A DNA stretch of 64,000 nucleotides from Nocardioides alcanivorans (GTDB lineage Bacteria > Actinomycetota > Actinomycetes > Propionibacteriales > Nocardioidaceae). The DNA lies in the NCBI RefSeq assembly GCF_021555175.1, contig NZ_JAKGRW010000011.1, positions 19,988-83,987 of the forward strand, read 5' to 3'. Shown piece by piece: positions 1 to 11,275 of this stretch (position 1 is the stretch's first letter; every line of letters begins with the position of its first letter). Below the pieces are notes generated by a model, which searched no databases, was not told where the DNA came from, and saw only the letters and a program-made list of their open reading frames with translations. The position numbers were made by a program, and so were the translations under genes.

Positions 1-534
1 GGAGGTGCCGATGTAGAGGTCACCCTCCAGGGTCGAGACGCCGAGTTCGATGTCGGTGGCACCACCGGTGATCACGGACCAGCTCCCGGTCCCGACCAGG
101 TCGAAGGCCTCCACGTCGGTGCCCATCGCACCCTCGCGGTCCCACTGCGCGAAGGTGAGCTCGGCGCTACCAGCAACGCCGGAAGTGTCGGTCGTGGCCG
201 TCATCGTGCCACCCATCCGGTTGACCGGACTGGGCTTGAACAGATCGATGTAGGCCTGGTCGAAGCGCAGTGCCGCAGTCAGCGTCGGCGTCGCGGTGTC
301 GCCGTCGGCCAACTCGTCCGGGGCGTCCGTGTCGAATGTCAGCGTGGCTGCTCGCTCCCCGCCGTAGGAGGCGAAGCCGCCAGCCAGCTGAAGGTCACAG
401 GTGTAGCTGATCGGGCCAGCCGCTGCCTGCGCCGGGGCGGCCAACAGGACTGCAGGCACAGCAAGCGCGCCTGCAGCCAGGGCAGTGGTCGCGAACGCCG
501 CCACTCCCCTGCGCTTGTTTGATCGGAACTGCAT
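1..534 (-). CDS. Secreted protein of unknown function, 3' end outside window
   Basis: The reading frame is open from an ATG at 534 to the window edge, so the C-terminus is missing. AGGAGG lies six to seven bases before the ATG. Residues 1 to about 38 form a signal peptide with a basic start (MQFRSNKRRG), an Ala/Leu-rich core and an AQA-AAG cleavage region. The mature part begins GPISYTC and is rich in Thr, Ala and beta-strand-like stretches. This resembles the small secreted DUF6801-type domains of actinomycetes and the protein at 4356–5597, but that family call is weak. The operator-like site at 588–601 lies 53 bases upstream, so the gene probably belongs to the same regulon as the downstream catabolic genes. 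Whether it carries a sortase signal cannot be seen. Confidence 0.7.
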   Translation of the reverse strand, partial: MQFRSNKRRGVAAFATTALAAGALAVPAVLLAAPAQAAAGPISYTCDLQLAGGFASYGGERAATLTFDTDAPDELADGDTATPTLTAALRFDQAYIDLFKPSPVNRMGGTMTATTDTSGVAGSAELTFAQWDREGAMGTDVEAFDLVGTGSWSVITGGATDIELGVSTLEGDLYIGTS

Positions 535-587
535 GTTTCCTCCTCGGGCGGCCACGACTCGGGTGTGGCCTACGTCTCACGAGGGAG

Positions 588-601
588 AATATACGATATC
601 T
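588..601. promoter_or_regulatory. Regulon operator site 1
   Basis: AATATACGATATCT stands in a GC-rich intergenic stretch (535–652), 53 bases before the start of the secreted-protein gene. Its core ATATACGATATCT is identical to the core at 11233–11245 and 29736–29748. Binding by the GntR protein at 29872–30582 is inference. Confidence 0.6.
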
Positions 602-652
602 GATAGTAGGCATAGCCCCAGTCAAACGTTCCCCGCAACTTTTCGTACGTCG

Positions 653-1503
653 TCAGCGACCGGCCCGCGCCAGCACCAGCCGGGCCTGCCTGGCCACGGC
701 TTCGTCAAGCATTCGACCCCGGGAGTCCAGCGCGATCCCCGAGCCAGCGGCAGCCATGGCGGCCAGCACGTCCCGCGCCTCGGCGACGACCTCCTCGCCC
801 GGAGTGAAGACGTCGTTGACGACCGCGACCTGCGCAGGATGGATGCACGCCCGCCCGACGAACCCCAGGCGCGCCAACGCCTCGGTCGAGGTCCGCAACG
901 CATCGAGATCACGGAAGTCGGTGGACACCGGAGCGATCGGCGGCGCGATGCCCGCCGCCGCCGACGCCACCACGATCTGCGAGCGCACCCACAACAGCTC
1001 ACGCTCGTCAGGCCCGAGCGTCACACCGAGGTCGGCCCTCAGGTCGGCCTCCCCACCTGGAGTCGGTGCACCCGGGGAGCCGCTGCGATCTCGGCAGCCC
1101 GCAGGATCGCGGCACCACTCTCCAGGAGCGGCACGATGCGCGCCCCGGATCCGAGCGAGTCCAACAGCCGCGCGGCCGCGACCACGTCGTCGCGGACCTC
1201 GGCCTTCGCGAGTACGACGCCAGACAGCGCACCGGACGTCGCAATCGCGCGAATGTCATCGAGGCCAACCGCCCCCGAGTTGACCCGCACCCAGACCCCC
1301 ACGTCGGTGTTCGGCAGCCCGTCGAGCCACGCCGCCACGATGTCGCGCGCCAGCTCCTTGCGGTCCGGCAGCACCGCGTCCTCGAGGTCGACGATGAGCT
1401 CGTCGGCGCCGCGCCCGAGCGCGGAGCGCAGCTTGTCGGGAGCATCCCCGGGCACGTAGAGCGCAGAGCGGGCGACTCGCGGAGGCACGGCTTCGGTGGT
1501 CAT
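653..1503 (-). CDS. HpcH/HpaI aldolase / citrate lyase beta-type C–C lyase (frame broken)
   Basis: The product (283 residues when restored) has the CitE-like TIM-barrel pattern: SALYVPGD near the start, DLEDAV at about residue 38 with the acidic metal ligand region, VRVNS, VPLLES, and a C-terminal GRACIHPAQV. The family cleaves malyl-CoA, citramalyl-CoA and similar thioesters, releasing pyruvate or glyoxylate and an acyl-CoA. The frame breaks at the C4 run 1051–1054; one more base gives VGEADLRADLG and continuous homology. The start ATG 1503 overlaps the stop of the upstream hydrolase (TGATG). The three-gene unit 2520 to 653 reads from the operator at 2554–2570. A citramalyl-CoA-like lyase would fit the maleate/malate chemistry suggested elsewhere; the substrate is inference. 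Confidence 0.8.
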
Positions 1504-2200
1504 CAGGAACCTTTCGGGGAGACGGCGGCAGCCAGCTCGAGCAGCAGGAGTGCCACCTCGGCAGGGGCGGTGATCGGGGCGTCGTGGCCGGACTCGAGCG
1601 TGCGGTGGGTGCGCCCCGCGGCGGTGAGGCGCGCCCGAGTGACCTCCGACGGGTAGCCGGCGGGAGTGCGAGCACAGAACACGTACTCCTCCGCCACATC
1701 CGGCGGAACGGCAGGAACCGGATCGAGCGCCGGGCCCACGGGAGAGCGGGTCATCCGGGCATCCACCCATGCGGAGAGCTCGGCGCCGTACTCGCCCGCA
1801 TCCGCCTGTCGTGGCGCCATCGACATGTCGCGCGGAGGATCGCCGCCGGGTCTGGGCAACAGATCGACCGCCCGCTGGCCCGGCACCGGCACGGCTCCGT
1901 CGAGATGCACCAGCAGACCGACCCGGCCGGGGAGGCGAGCAGCGACGCCAGTCGTCACCAGGGCACCTTGGCTGTGGCCGACGAGGACCGCGTCGCGCAG
2001 GTCCTCCAGCTCGACCAACCTCGCGACCTGGTCGACCCAGACGTCGAGCGACGTGACCTCCGCGAGCCGAGCCACGTGCTCCCCGCTCCGATCAGGCTCG
2101 GCGCGTGCACGTCATGACCGGCTGCGATCAGCAACGGCCTGACGCGCGACCACGCCCAGCCGCCACGGAAGGCGCCGTGCACCAGCACGAAGGCCGTCAC
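1503..2200 (-). CDS. Alpha/beta hydrolase (esterase-like, frame broken)
   Basis: The restored protein of 232 residues starts MTAFVLVHGAFRGGWAW, the usual HG oxyanion strand, and has the nucleophile elbow VGHSQGA at about residue 85 and a C-terminal ESGHDAPI that supplies the catalytic His. It belongs to the small esterase/methyl-esterase-like branch of the alpha/beta hydrolases. The frame breaks at the C4 run 2081–2084; adding one base joins IGAG to EHVARLAEV. The start overlaps the stop of the preceding monooxygenase-like gene (ATGA at 2200) and the stop overlaps the next start. In a chlorophyll-type pathway an esterase for the C13 methyl ester or another side chain is possible, but the sequence does not fix the substrate. 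Confidence 0.78.
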
Positions 2201-2520
2201 GGTCGCCGCGGATCCGGCTCGTCGAGCACGATCTCGAGGTATTCACGCGGGTAGGAGTCGTAGGGCTCGAGGTGCTCATACATCAGTTCGGTGTGGGCGA
2301 CGTACCCGTCGGCCTTCGTGCACTCCTCGTAGCTCTCGACCGAGTCGAAGAAGCGCAGGTGAGTGAAGTGCTGACGGTCCTCGACCCCGCGTACCAAGCG
2401 GCGACCCCGAAAGCCCGGGTGGGCCCGGAAGAAGCGGCCGAACCGTTGGTTCAGCTCGATGTAGGCGAGAGCATGCTCCTCGCCGTCCTTCGTGCGTGCC
2501 TGACTCACCACGACGATCAT
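2197..2520 (-). CDS. Antibiotic-biosynthesis-monooxygenase (ABM) domain protein
   Basis: This 107-residue single-domain protein has the dimeric ferredoxin-like ABM pattern: MIVVVSQARTKDG for strand 1, a helix with HPGFRGRRLV, and FFDSVESYEECTKADGY as the second helix. The superfamily contains cofactor-free quinol oxygenases and the IsdG/MhuD haem-degrading enzymes. The Asn/Trp/His set of IsdG is not evident here, so haem cleavage cannot be claimed. It starts at ATG 2520 with AGGAGG nine bases upstream. It is the first gene of a three-gene unit and its start lies 33 bases from the operator 2554–2570, which it shares with the divergent RCCR-like gene. Confidence 0.75.
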   Translation of the reverse strand: MIVVVSQARTKDGEEHALAYIELNQRFGRFFRAHPGFRGRRLVRGVEDRQHFTHLRFFDSVESYEECTKADGYVAHTELMYEHLEPYDSYPREYLEIVLDEPDPRRP

Positions 2521-2553
2521 CAGCAGCCTCCTAGCGCAGATCCCTGGCAGAAT

Positions 2554-2570
2554 AGATCATATATGTATAG
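2554..2570. promoter_or_regulatory. Regulon operator site 2 (divergent promoter)
   Basis: AGATCATATATGTATAG lies between divergent genes starting at 2520 (minus) and 2580 (plus). It contains the ATCATATATG half shared with sites 39957–39974 and 44530–44543. It ends nine bases before the GTG at 2580, leaving no room for a Shine–Dalgarno sequence on that side, so it probably overlaps a −10 element. Confidence 0.6.
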
Positions 2571-2579
2571 CCTGCACGG

Positions 2580-3407
2580 GTGACCAGCAGCAGACAGACC
2601 AAGACCATTCCCGAATTCCTTGCCGAAGCGCCCGACGTCGACAGCCATGACCTGTGGCGTCAGTTCTGGGAGATCCTCAGCGAAGCGAAGGACAAGATCA
2701 CCGCCGTCCTGCCCGTGCAGCCCCACCCCAGCTCGGCAGGGCTGGGGGCGTGGGACACCGGCGACGGCAACTACGAAGGTTCGCTCAACACCTTCAGCGG
2801 CGACCCCGACAACGGCGCCGAGTGGCTCGTGCACTCGTGGATCGGCAACCGGAGCGCGTCGATCCTCGACATGAACCTCCAGGTCTGGCTCGGTCCACAC
2901 ATCGACGTCCCGCACCTGATCATCGTCTTCGGCACCGTGCCCAACGTCTTCCACTACAGCGACCTCGTGCCGCGCCACGACCTGATGGTCGACCTCGACC
3001 ATCTGCACCGCTACTACGAGCCCCAGAACGAGGAGTGGCTCGGCCTGCGCGGCGACGACCGGTTCACCTGGTCGGTCAGCCACGGCACCTACATGCGTGC
3101 CTTCCTCTCCCCCTTGGGCAACTCCTATTTCGCCGACCGGAACGACGACGTGGTCGAGACGCTCCGCAAGGCCGTCCACCGGCGTGTCGACACCTGGTTG
3201 CAGTGGGTCGCCGAAGCCGAGCCCGTGCCGGTCGAGGAGCGCGCGGCACTGCGCGCCCGCGACCACGCCGTGCGCGTCAACGGCTACACCCTCGACCCGA
3301 TGAACGAGCTCTCGAAACGCTTCCTCGGCGCCGAGCGCGTCGACGAGCTCGTCGCGGTCCGCGCAGGTCTCTCGCAGATCGCCGAGATCGAAGGACGTGC
3401 CCGATGA
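2580..3407 (+). CDS. Red chlorophyll catabolite reductase (RCCR)-like protein 1
   Basis: The product has 275 residues and is clearly a paralogue of the protein at 21126–21935. Shared blocks are VWLGP..xVPH (about 100–110), SDLVPRHDL followed by VD (about 128–138), RYYEPQNEEW (about 142), MRAFLSPLGNSYF (about 174), WLQWVAEAE.VP (about 205) and DPMNELSKRFLG near the C-terminus. These match my memory of plant RCCR: the LD.PPRKDLV, FVRSVFSPTA and C-terminal Asp/Arg-rich blocks. Plant RCCR reduces the opened chlorophyll tetrapyrrole with ferredoxin. The acidic residue I associate with E154 of the plant enzyme is not present, so substrate or chemistry may differ. The GTG start has no Shine–Dalgarno sequence and the mRNA may be leaderless. 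The next gene overlaps by ATGA. Confidence 0.7.
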   Translation: MTSSRQTKTIPEFLAEAPDVDSHDLWRQFWEILSEAKDKITAVLPVQPHPSSAGLGAWDTGDGNYEGSLNTFSGDPDNGAEWLVHSWIGNRSASILDMNLQVWLGPHIDVPHLIIVFGTVPNVFHYSDLVPRHDLMVDLDHLHRYYEPQNEEWLGLRGDDRFTWSVSHGTYMRAFLSPLGNSYFADRNDDVVETLRKAVHRRVDTWLQWVAEAEPVPVEERAALRARDHAVRVNGYTLDPMNELSKRFLGAERVDELVAVRAGLSQIAEIEGRAR

Positions 3408-4264
3408 AGGTGCTCGTGATCGGAGCCGGTTTCGTCGGCTCCGCAGCTGCCACCAGACTCGTCGAACTCGGCCATGAAGTGACCGTCACCGCCACCAGTG
3501 CCGAGAAGGTGGCCGCCCTGCGCGAGCGCTTCGACAACGCCGTACTCCTCCGTGGCTCGGAGGCCGACACCGTCCGCGGCGCCGTGGCGGGCCAGGATGC
3601 GGTGGTCGTCACCGCAGGCCCGTCCGCCCAGGGCTCGATGACCCCCGAGGGTCGCGCCAGGACCTACCACGACGTGCTCGTGAGGACGGCGGAGAACGTC
3701 GCCGCCAACGTGGGCCCGCAGACGCGCGTGGTCTCCTTGTCGTCGCTCTCCGTCTACGGCAACGCGGCGAACCACCTGCCACGCATCGACGAAGGATCGC
3801 CGGTCACCGACTCGGACGACCCCAGCCCGAGCAACTTCTTGGCAATGGAGAAGACCTACTCCGCGTTGGGCGAGCGTGCAGTCGTGCTGCGCTGCGGAGA
3901 CATCTTCGGGCCCGGCGACCCGCCGATCGCCGAGAAGGTCGCGATGGCGCACGAGTACCTCGGTGGCTCGGTGCCGTTCTCGGGCGACGCCCTGCTCTAT
4001 CGGTTGTACGTCGAGGATGCGGCTGACGCTGTCGTCCACGCGCTCGAGCACGACTTGTCGGGCGTCTTCAACCTGACCCATCCGGAGCTGCCGCCGACCA
4101 ACGCCGCCCTCTTCGACACGTTGTCCGCCGACCAGGGCCTACCGGCACTGGTCTATCGCGACGAGATCGCCTCCCCCGCGTCACCGATCTCGGTCGCACG
4201 ACTGACCGAGGCCGGCTTCACTGCCACGCGCTCCTTCGATCCCGCACTCGCCGACCTAGGTTGA
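3404..4264 (+). CDS. NAD(P)-dependent epimerase/dehydratase-type Rossmann protein
   Basis: The 286-residue product begins MKVLVIGAGFVGSAAATRL, a GxGxxG dinucleotide-binding motif of the extended SDR family. SSLSVYG (about 112–118) gives the Ser region and MEKTYSALGE (about 147) occupies the YxxxK region as KTYSA, an imperfect active site. RLYVEDAADAV (about 202) is the usual HVDDVA-like motif. ATG 3404 overlaps the stop of the RCCR-like gene (ATGA), so the two are co-translated and presumably work on the same compound. Possible roles are reduction or epimerisation of a side chain; nothing in the sequence decides this. It ends before a strong hairpin at 4296–4336. Confidence 0.75.
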   Translation: MKVLVIGAGFVGSAAATRLVELGHEVTVTATSAEKVAALRERFDNAVLLRGSEADTVRGAVAGQDAVVVTAGPSAQGSMTPEGRARTYHDVLVRTAENVAANVGPQTRVVSLSSLSVYGNAANHLPRIDEGSPVTDSDDPSPSNFLAMEKTYSALGERAVVLRCGDIFGPGDPPIAEKVAMAHEYLGGSVPFSGDALLYRLYVEDAADAVVHALEHDLSGVFNLTHPELPPTNAALFDTLSADQGLPALVYRDEIASPASPISVARLTEAGFTATRSFDPALADLG

Positions 4265-4295
4265 CACTTCGCTGGAATGAACTTCCATCGAAGGC

Positions 4296-4336
4296 AGAAG
4301 CCCCGGACCTCGATCGGGTGAGGTCCGGGGGCTTCT
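4296..4336. terminator. Bidirectional hairpin terminator
   Basis: AGAAGCCCCGGACCTC (4296–4311) pairs with 4320–4336 (GAGGTCCGGGGGCTTCT) with one bulged G, across an eight-base loop. It lies between the convergent epimerase gene (stop 4264) and the LPXTG protein gene (stop 4356), so it can end transcripts from both sides. Confidence 0.75.
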
Positions 4337-4355
4337 GGCTCTCAGGCCAACGGAG

Positions 4356-5597
4356 TCAGGCTTCGTTGCGGCGCCGTGGCAGGAAGAGGAAGAGCGCTCC
4401 ACCCAGCAGCACGAAGGCGCTGGCCCACAGCCCGAACATGAGCAGCGGTGCCCCGGATCCGGTCTTCGGCAGCGACGACGTGCTCGTCGAGGTGGTGTTG
4501 GTGTCCCCGGTGTCGCCGGGGTCGTCACCACCGTCGTCACCGATGCCGACGACCATCTTGCTCAGCTTTCCGCTGCCCTTGCACTCGGAATAGATCTTGA
4601 CGCCGGCCATCTCACCGAAGTCGAAGTCGAAGCCGGTGATCTCGACGTCCAACTCGTCCTCATCGGTGGTGATCGACGCAGTCATCGTCGGCACCGCAAC
4701 CTCGCCGTAGGAAGGAGCATTGACCGTGGAGGTCTCAGCGAAGGAGACCTTCTTCCCGCCGACCTCGGCCTTCGCGGTGACCTTCATCCGCCCGTTCTCG
4801 ATGGGCAATGGCGCCAGGCCCGGGATCTTCGAGAAGTTGAGCCGCAGGCTCACCTTGCTGTCGTCGGCCGAGGCCCGGGAACCCGACATCGTGACCGTCG
4901 GCTTGTAGTCGAAGGGACTGCCGAGCTCCTGCAGGACGCAGCTGAACGAGACCTTGCCCTTGGCGGGCGTCCCCTTCTTGTTGCCCTTGTCCGTGGGCTC
5001 GTCCGTCGGCGTGGCGGTGGGGGTCGGCGAAGCGGTGTCGGTCGGAGTGGGCACGACGACCGTGCCGTCCTCCACCGTGATCGGGTCGAGTGCCCAGTCA
5101 CCCGTGCCCGTCACCGGGCACTTGGTGGTGAGTCCGGACACCGTGAATGCGACGCTCTTCACGGTCACGTCCAACGTGTCGTGGGTGTCGTCGAGGATCC
5201 CGACGACCGGCGGCACGGGCACTGGAGCGTTGGGGGCCGCGGTGACCGCCGCGGATCCGGTGAGCGTGACCGTCGAGGTGACCCCGTCGACCTCGACGAC
5301 GACTTCGCCGGTCATCGGAAGACCGTTGATCGCCACCGGCGCGATTCCCGGCAGGTTGCTGAACTGCAACGACAGCGACGTCGTGGCGCCGTCGGTGATC
5401 GCCTCGGCGTCCACCGTCGCGTCCCAGCCGAAGGCAGGGAACGTGGCGGTCTGGCAGTTCATCGTCATGCCACCGGCAGGGGCCGGAGCGGCAGTGGCCG
5501 CACCGCTGCCGAGCCCGACCGTGGACGTCACCAGGCCGACCGTCGCCAGCGCGACCGCAGCGGGACGACGCCAGCGAGGAGTTGGAGTCACCGTCAT
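4356..5597 (-). CDS. LPXTG-anchored surface protein with two similar secreted domains
   Basis: The 413-residue product starts at ATG 5597 (MTVTPTPRWRRPAAV), with a signal peptide ending near AATAAPAPA. Two related domains follow, beginning MNCQTATFPAFGWDATVD and FSCVLQELGSPFDYKPTVT; each has SLSLQFSNLPGIAP / SLRLNFSKIPGLAP, so this is an internal duplication of about 170 residues. A Thr/Pro linker lies between. The C-terminus has LPKTGSG, a hydrophobic helix and PRRRNEA, a complete sortase signal. It resembles DUF6801-type domains (weak). It is coupled by ATGA to the upstream LPKTG gene and follows the ABC transporter genes on the same strand, which suggests surface capture of the same substrate. 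Confidence 0.8.
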   Translation of the reverse strand: MTVTPTPRWRRPAAVALATVGLVTSTVGLGSGAATAAPAPAGGMTMNCQTATFPAFGWDATVDAEAITDGATTSLSLQFSNLPGIAPVAINGLPMTGEVVVEVDGVTSTVTLTGSAAVTAAPNAPVPVPPVVGILDDTHDTLDVTVKSVAFTVSGLTTKCPVTGTGDWALDPITVEDGTVVVPTPTDTASPTPTATPTDEPTDKGNKKGTPAKGKVSFSCVLQELGSPFDYKPTVTMSGSRASADDSKVSLRLNFSKIPGLAPLPIENGRMKVTAKAEVGGKKVSFAETSTVNAPSYGEVAVPTMTASITTDEDELDVEITGFDFDFGEMAGVKIYSECKGSGKLSKMVVGIGDDGGDDPGDTGDTNTTSTSTSSLPKTGSGAPLLMFGLWASAFVLLGGALFLFLPRRRNEA

Positions 5598-6201
5598 GCC
5601 ACACCCCCGGGCGACGGAAGGCAACGCGCAGGGCACCACCGGCGAGCAACAGGACGCCGCCGCCGATGACGAGGATCGGCAGCAGGTCGCCGGCACCGGT
5701 CTTGGGCAGCTCACCGGCCGCCTCGTCGTCGGACGGCGCCTCCGGCTCCGGGTCGGTCGGCGCCGGCGCGGCGGCCCCGAAGGTCACCGGCTGGTCGTGG
5801 GAGTTGGCCGCAATCGTGGCGGCATCCGACGTGGTGGGCAAGGGGCCGATGCCGATCACGCACTTGTCGACACCGCAGTCGATGCCGGAGAACTTCTGCA
5901 TCACGGTGATCTCGAACTCGCCGATCGAGCCGTTGGCGTCCGCGTTGCGGAACGTCGCGCCCGACAGGTAGCAGTCGCCCGGACCGGTGTAGCCGTCCTT
6001 GCACAGGCCGACCGCGATCTGCTTGAGGTTGGGTTCGAACCCCGTCCCGCTGACCGTGATCTTCTGGCCGTCACTCAGCCCGTCGAACGCGCTGATCTGG
6101 ACCGACGGGGCCGCAAGGCTCGGCGGCGCACAGATGATCGCGACGACGAACAGCGCGATGGTTCCCGCCAGGAACTTGGTCAGTCTCTTTGCGCTTCTCA
6201 C
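5594..6201 (-). CDS. LPXTG-anchored surface protein (frame broken at the 3' end)
   Basis: The product (202 residues when restored) starts with GTG 6201 after GAGGAG, and has a signal peptide (MRSAKRLTKFLAG to SLAAPS), a domain with SVQISAFDGLSDGQKITVSG (an Ig-like or neocarzinostatin-type fold is likely) and Cys pairs at GLCKDGYTG.GDC and DCGVDKC. A Pro/Glu linker precedes LPKTGAG, a membrane helix and AFRRPG. As written the frame runs on into the next gene. One more base in the C5 run 5604–5608 creates a TGA that overlaps the next ATG (ATGA), as expected for a tail-anchored sortase substrate. The Cys-rich Ig-like domain could bind a hydrophobic ligand, as neocarzinostatin does, but this is speculation. 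Confidence 0.75.
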
Positions 6202-6227
6202 GTGTTTCTCCTCGGTGGGACGGAACT

Positions 6228-9109
<2,882 letters not shown>

Positions 9110-9113
<4 letters not shown>

Positions 9114-9850
9114 GCCACCTCACCTCCGAGCATCAGAGCCTGGATCCGACTGGGGTCGGCACTGAGCACCGCCGCCGATTCCTCGGCGATGATCGCGCCC
9201 TTCTCCATGACGTAGGCGCGGTGCACCAGCGAGAGCGCAACGTTGACCGACTGCTCCACCACCAGCACCGAGGTACCGCGCTCGTTGAGCCGACGGACGA
9301 GCTCGCACAGGCCACCCACCACGACGGGTGCGAGGCCGAGGGAGAACTCGTCGATGACGAGCAGCTTGGGATCGTTGACGACAGCCTTGGCGAGGGCGAG
9401 CATCTGACGTTCACCGCCGGAGAGCGTCGACGCCGGTTGGTTCCGGCGCGCATTGAGCCGTGGAAAGATCGCCAGCGCGGCCTCGACTGCTTCGCGGACC
9501 CACTTCTGGTCCTTCGTCGCATAGCCGTGCATACGGAGGTTGTCGACCACGGTGAGCGAGCCGAACGAGGCCTGACCGATCACCTGACCGAGCCCCTTCT
9601 CCACCCGCTTGCGAGGCGACCAGTACGTGCTGTCCCACCCGCCGATGTGCACGGACCCCGAGTCGGGCTTGAGCAGTCCACCGATCACCCGGAGCGTCGT
9701 CGACTTGCCCACCCCGTTGGGGCCGAGCAGGGCCACCATCTCGCCCTGCTCGACGTACAGGCTCGTGCCGAAGAGGACCTGCACCGGTCCGTAGGAGGCG
9801 TTGACATCGGCCAGGCTCAGCGCCGGCGCTTCACTTCGAGAAAGAGACAT
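9110..9850 (-). CDS. ABC transporter ATP-binding protein, LivF type
   Basis: The 246-residue product has ALLGPNGVGKSTT (Walker A, about 38), TLSGGERQMLALAKA (signature, about 140), LLVIDEFSLGLAP (Walker B, with the SxGLAP typical of LivF) and VVEQSVNVAL (switch His replaced by Ser-Val, which is common as EQ.V..AL in LivF). It would pair with the fused LivG domain of 6228–9113 to form the heterodimeric ATPase. ATG 9850 lies inside the 3' end of the restored LivK gene, and its stop overlaps the fused permease start, so transporter genes are translationally coupled. Confidence 0.88.
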
Positions 9851-11194
9851 CTTCGCCCTCGTAGACGAAGCAGGCGCAGCCTTCGTCGAAGCGCATCATC
9901 CGGTAGGCACCCGCGGCCGCACGGCTACCGCCACCGAGGCCGTTGCCGAAGCCGGAGGCCGTCTCGAAGGCGGCACCGTCCCGGTCCACGGCCGCGCTCC
10001 ACGTCGTCGCGTTGAACGTGCCGTCGCCGACCCCGTCGCTGCCGAGCTTCAACAGTCGCGCCGCGTCGCAATAGGGAATCGCGAACCGCGCGTTCTCCCG
10101 GGTCTCGAAGGTGATGCCGCCTTCGGCGTAGATGTCGAGGCACTCCTGCTCGGCGCCCGGCTGGGGAAGCTCAGCTGCTCGTCCGCCAGGTCCTGCGCCG
10201 GCTGGAACCCGATGCCGACCATGCCGACCATCGTCTCGGCCGGGACCGTCTTGGGGTTGTTGACGAAGAACGACGGGTTGTCGAACGTCGAGATGCCGTA
10301 CGTCGCATCGAGGCCCTTCGACCCGGCGATCGTCGCGAAGATCGAGGCCAGCCGGGAACCACCGAGGAAGAACACCCGGTCGATTCCCTTGCTGGCGAAC
10401 GTGATCGCCGCCTGCTCCTCGCCCATGAAGATGGTCCCCATGTCGGTGGTGTCGACCCACCCGACCTCGACATCGAGGCCGAGTTCCTCGAGCTGCTTGA
10501 CGGCCTTGCCCTCGACGGCTCGACGATTGACCGGGTTGTCGGCCGCCACGATCGCGACCTGGTCACGTCCGTCGAAGAATCCCTGCGCGTCCATCGCTTC
10601 GATGTAGGAGCGGGTGAAGGCGTCGTACTCGGGGTAGCTGGCGGTCCACAGGTGGGGGTCGAGCTCCGCGTAGAGCTTGGCGTCGCTCGCGACCAGCGTT
10701 GCGTCGAGCACCAAGGTGTTGCGCTCGTCGTAGCACGGACGGGCATTGGACTGGAACTGTCCGGTCAGCACCACGGCGAAGGCCTGGTCGTCCTGACTGA
10801 CCTGGTTGCAGAGCTGCTCCTCCGCGGCCGGCGAGTCCACCTCGGCGTTGTACCAGCGGAAGACCGCGTCGAGTTCGCGTCCACCGAGCCCGCCGTTGTC
10901 GTTGACCCACTTCTCCAGGGCCTCGACCTGCTTCTCCGGATCGCCGATCGACGCGGTGTTGAACCCCGTGGCGTCCTGGACCCCACTCAGGTCCACACCC
11001 ACGAAGACGACCTTCACGCTGTCGTCGGTGACGCCCGGACCCGCGACCGTGGGGTCGGCGCTGCCACCGCCGCCGGGCATCAGCGCGCCGCAGCCCGCCA
11101 GTGCCAGCGCGGCGACCGACCCTGCCGCGGCAGTGCGCAACCAAAGGGCGTTGTCGCGACGCCGTGTGGCGTTGCGCTCCGCTGCCTGTGCCAT
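9831..11194 (-). CDS. ABC transporter substrate-binding lipoprotein, LivK type (frame broken)
   Basis: The restored 454-residue protein has a lipoprotein signal: RRRDNALWLRTAAAG, then LALAGCG with the lipid-modified Cys at about residue 34. The body has the type I periplasmic-binding pattern (VFVGVDLSG, GRELDAVFRWYNAE, FFLGGSRLASIFATI). ATG 11194 is preferred because GAGAGGGAG lies directly before it; a GTG at 11215 is an alternative. The frame breaks at the G4 run 10163–10166; one more base joins LSFP to QPGAEQECLDIY. The C-terminus has several Cys residues (ECLDIY, PYCDAARLL, EGCACF), which is more than usual for the family. It is the first gene of the transporter unit, 37 bases from operator 11232–11247. 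Confidence 0.82.
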
Positions 11195-11231
11195 GTGCTC
11201 CCTCTCGTCCGACACCGTGGACGGACCAAAC

Positions 11232-11247
11232 TATATACGATATCTAC
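11232..11247. promoter_or_regulatory. Regulon operator site 3
   Basis: TATATACGATATCTAC lies in the 11216–11275 intergenic gap, upstream of the transporter operon. It shares ATACGATATCTAC with 29738–29750, and both read in the same orientation relative to their minus-strand genes. Confidence 0.62.
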
Positions 11248-11275
11248 TTGCGGGACGAGACTCCCGTCACAGATT

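Noticed and set aside
2197..2520. ABM protein as an IsdG-type haem oxygenase
   Set aside because: The Asn, Trp and His residues that define IsdG/MhuD haem cleavage are not recognisable, so only the superfamily is reported.
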